Part shown: positions 62,848 through 64,000 of the stretch, piece after piece
Position numbering within the stretch: position 1 is the stretch's first letter
Layout of the letters: each line of letters begins with the position of its first letter
NCBI GenBank assembly: GCA_963575745.1
Contig: CAUYUJ010022392.1
Location: 450,676-514,675, forward strand
Direction: 5' to 3'
Length of the DNA: 64,000 nt
Origin: Prorocentrum cordatum
Taxonomy: Eukaryota; Sar; Dinophyceae; Prorocentrales; Prorocentraceae
The notes under the pieces: generated by a model
Told to the model about the DNA's origin: nothing
The model's input: the letters and a program-made list of their open reading frames with translations, nothing else
Database searches by the model: none
Translations under genes and position numbers: made by a program

Positions 62848-63330
62848 GCGCCGACGTCGACGACGACGACGATGCCGACGCCGACGCCGACGCCGACGAC
62901 GACGTCGCCAACGAAGACGACGACGACGACGAGCGAGGAGGGAGCACCACGACGACGACAACGACGACAACGACGAGGGAGGAGGGAGGACGGCGACGAC
63001 GCGAACGACGAAGAAGGAGGAAGGACGGCGACGCCGACGACGACAACGACGAGGGAGGAGGGAAGACGACGACGACGAACGACGACGACGACGACGGCGA
63101 CGAAATAGTAGGGACGACGACGAGACGCCGACGACGGACGACGACGACGACGAGGGAGGAGGAGGAAGGACGACCACGGCGACAACGACGACGGAAACGA
63201 CCACGACGCTTAAGAGATGACGACGACGAACACGAGGAAAGACAGAGGACGACGTAGGCGACGACGACAACGACGACGCGGGAGGAGGGAGGACGGCGAC
63301 GACGACGACGACGACGACGCAAGAGCGCGC
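62604..63330. repeat. (GAC)n trinucleotide array, interrupted
   Basis: Mostly GAC with GCC, GTC and GAGGGAGGAGG interruptions for about 0.7 kb. Poly-Asp, poly-Thr, poly-Arg and poly-Val frames across it on both strands are not credible genes. Confidence 0.9.
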
Positions 63331-63795
63331 GCGCACGCTTTTGTTGAAAATCCGTGTTGCGAAACCTGGTATTTTTGTAGGTTTTTTGGACACACGATTT
63401 TGAAATCCTTCCGAATCCGATGGGTTTTGAAGCATTTCGGCATACGCGCGCGACGACGCGCGCGTCTGCACTTCGTCCCGTTTTTTGCAGAGGACTCTCG
63501 CGACGGCACACGCGCAAGGGCGTTCGACAGATTTCGACATGCGCGCGCGAAGCCCGTTTGGTAGCATTTTGTGAAAGTCTTGAGAAACCTACGGTTTTCC
63601 CAAGATTTCGCAAGAGCTCGCGCGTAAGCTTTTTTAGCAAATCTGTGTTGCGAAACCCTGTGCTTTTGTATGTTTTTTGGGAAACTCGATAGCGAAATCC
63701 TTCCGGCATCGAAGGTTTTTGAAGGATTTCGGCATGCGCGCGCGACGACGCGCGCGTGTGCACGTCGTTCTTTTTTTACAAGGGATTCGCGAACA
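63321..63795. repeat. About 291-bp tandem repeat with GCGCGCG palindromes (1.6 units)
   Basis: The first unit starts AAGAGCGCGCGCG at 63321 and the second AAGAGCTCGCGCG at 63612. Both contain GTGTTGCGAAACC, TTTTGTA then GTTTTTTGG, GAAATCCTTCCG and ATTTCGGCAT then GCGCGCGACGACGCGCGCG. A partial copy of the middle lies between. After 63800: poly-T and a short direct duplication (CCGGCCCCTTCTGG), no gene. Confidence 0.7.
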
Positions 63796-64000
63796 ACTGC
63801 TATGTTAGAACAAATATTGTCCCCGCGTATTTTTTTTTTTTACCGGCCCCTTCTGGGGGCCGATACCGGCCCCTTCTGGGATAGTGTAGCTTCATATTTA
63901 GGATGGACATGTGGTCATAATCATATATGATTTACATACCCGAAAAGGGGGGGGGATAACGCCAGGGCGGGGGGTAGAGTCTATTCTGTTTTTAGAAAGG

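Noticed and set aside
62503-63763. Poly-Asp, poly-Thr, poly-Val and poly-Arg frames
   Set aside because: These are produced by the (GAC)n array in its different frames.
1-64000. tRNA, rRNA or 5S genes
   Set aside because: I looked for cloverleaf consensus boxes and rRNA-like stretches by eye and saw none; a covariance-model scan would be needed to exclude them.

Overview
The window looks like nuclear DNA of a dinoflagellate; I cannot name the genus. Three gene leaders carry sequences close to the dinoflagellate spliced leader. There are no bacterial-style operons. Short exon candidates are scattered through large GC-rich intergenic spaces full of MITEs, foldback repeats and purine/pyrimidine microsatellites, and decayed non-LTR retrotransposon pieces are present. 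One MITE family makes 8-bp target duplications and resembles the introner elements described in dinoflagellates.

Region 1 (about 1.65-24.4 kb, all genes on the + strand) is the notable part: a very large Helitron/Helentron-like element. In order it carries a 6 x 73-bp tandem array; an endonuclease/exonuclease/phosphatase (EEP)-fold protein with a downstream companion reading frame; two proteins of unknown function that share a duplicated 425-bp leader; an RPA-like single-strand-DNA-binding protein; and a giant Rep-helicase. The Rep-helicase contains tandem helical repeats, zinc fingers, a DUF6570-like region, a diverged HUH/Y2 Rep domain with YITKY, and a complete PIF1 helicase. Its gene is split by a 1.5-kb, 33-bp-period minisatellite that can be read as a phase-neutral GT-AG intron. 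Rep/helicase, RPA and EEP nuclease are the known Helitron/Helentron toolkit, here on separate genes.

The element carries a private 19-bp repeat, GCGGTGCTTCTCAGCCTGC. I count 35-40 copies, all in one orientation, both inside and between genes and in all three reading frames (GASQPA, AVLLSL, RCFSAC). I found none outside the element. A second private motif (GTTGATAGCAGTGTCTCG) occurs singly in gene leaders and is expanded into the minisatellite.

Region 2 (24.4-42 kb) is repeat-rich: palindromic CATCGCCGATG elements, several MITE families, degenerate CCCAAGAGGC tracts, and minus-strand debris of LINE-type retrotransposons (EN about 39.4-40.5 kb, RNase H 36.4-37.0 kb, RT 33.8-35.7 kb).

Region 3 (42-64 kb) is mostly (GAG)n/(CTC)n microsatellites, foldback elements, a 5-unit satellite of about 175 bp (52-52.8 kb), (GCAC)n and (GAC)n arrays, and a few supportable exons. 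One is a + strand gene 3' end near 50 kb. Another is a + strand acidic C-terminal exon at 59 kb, interrupted by a MITE whose removal with one target duplication restores the frame. Two minus-strand exons encode transmembrane segments.
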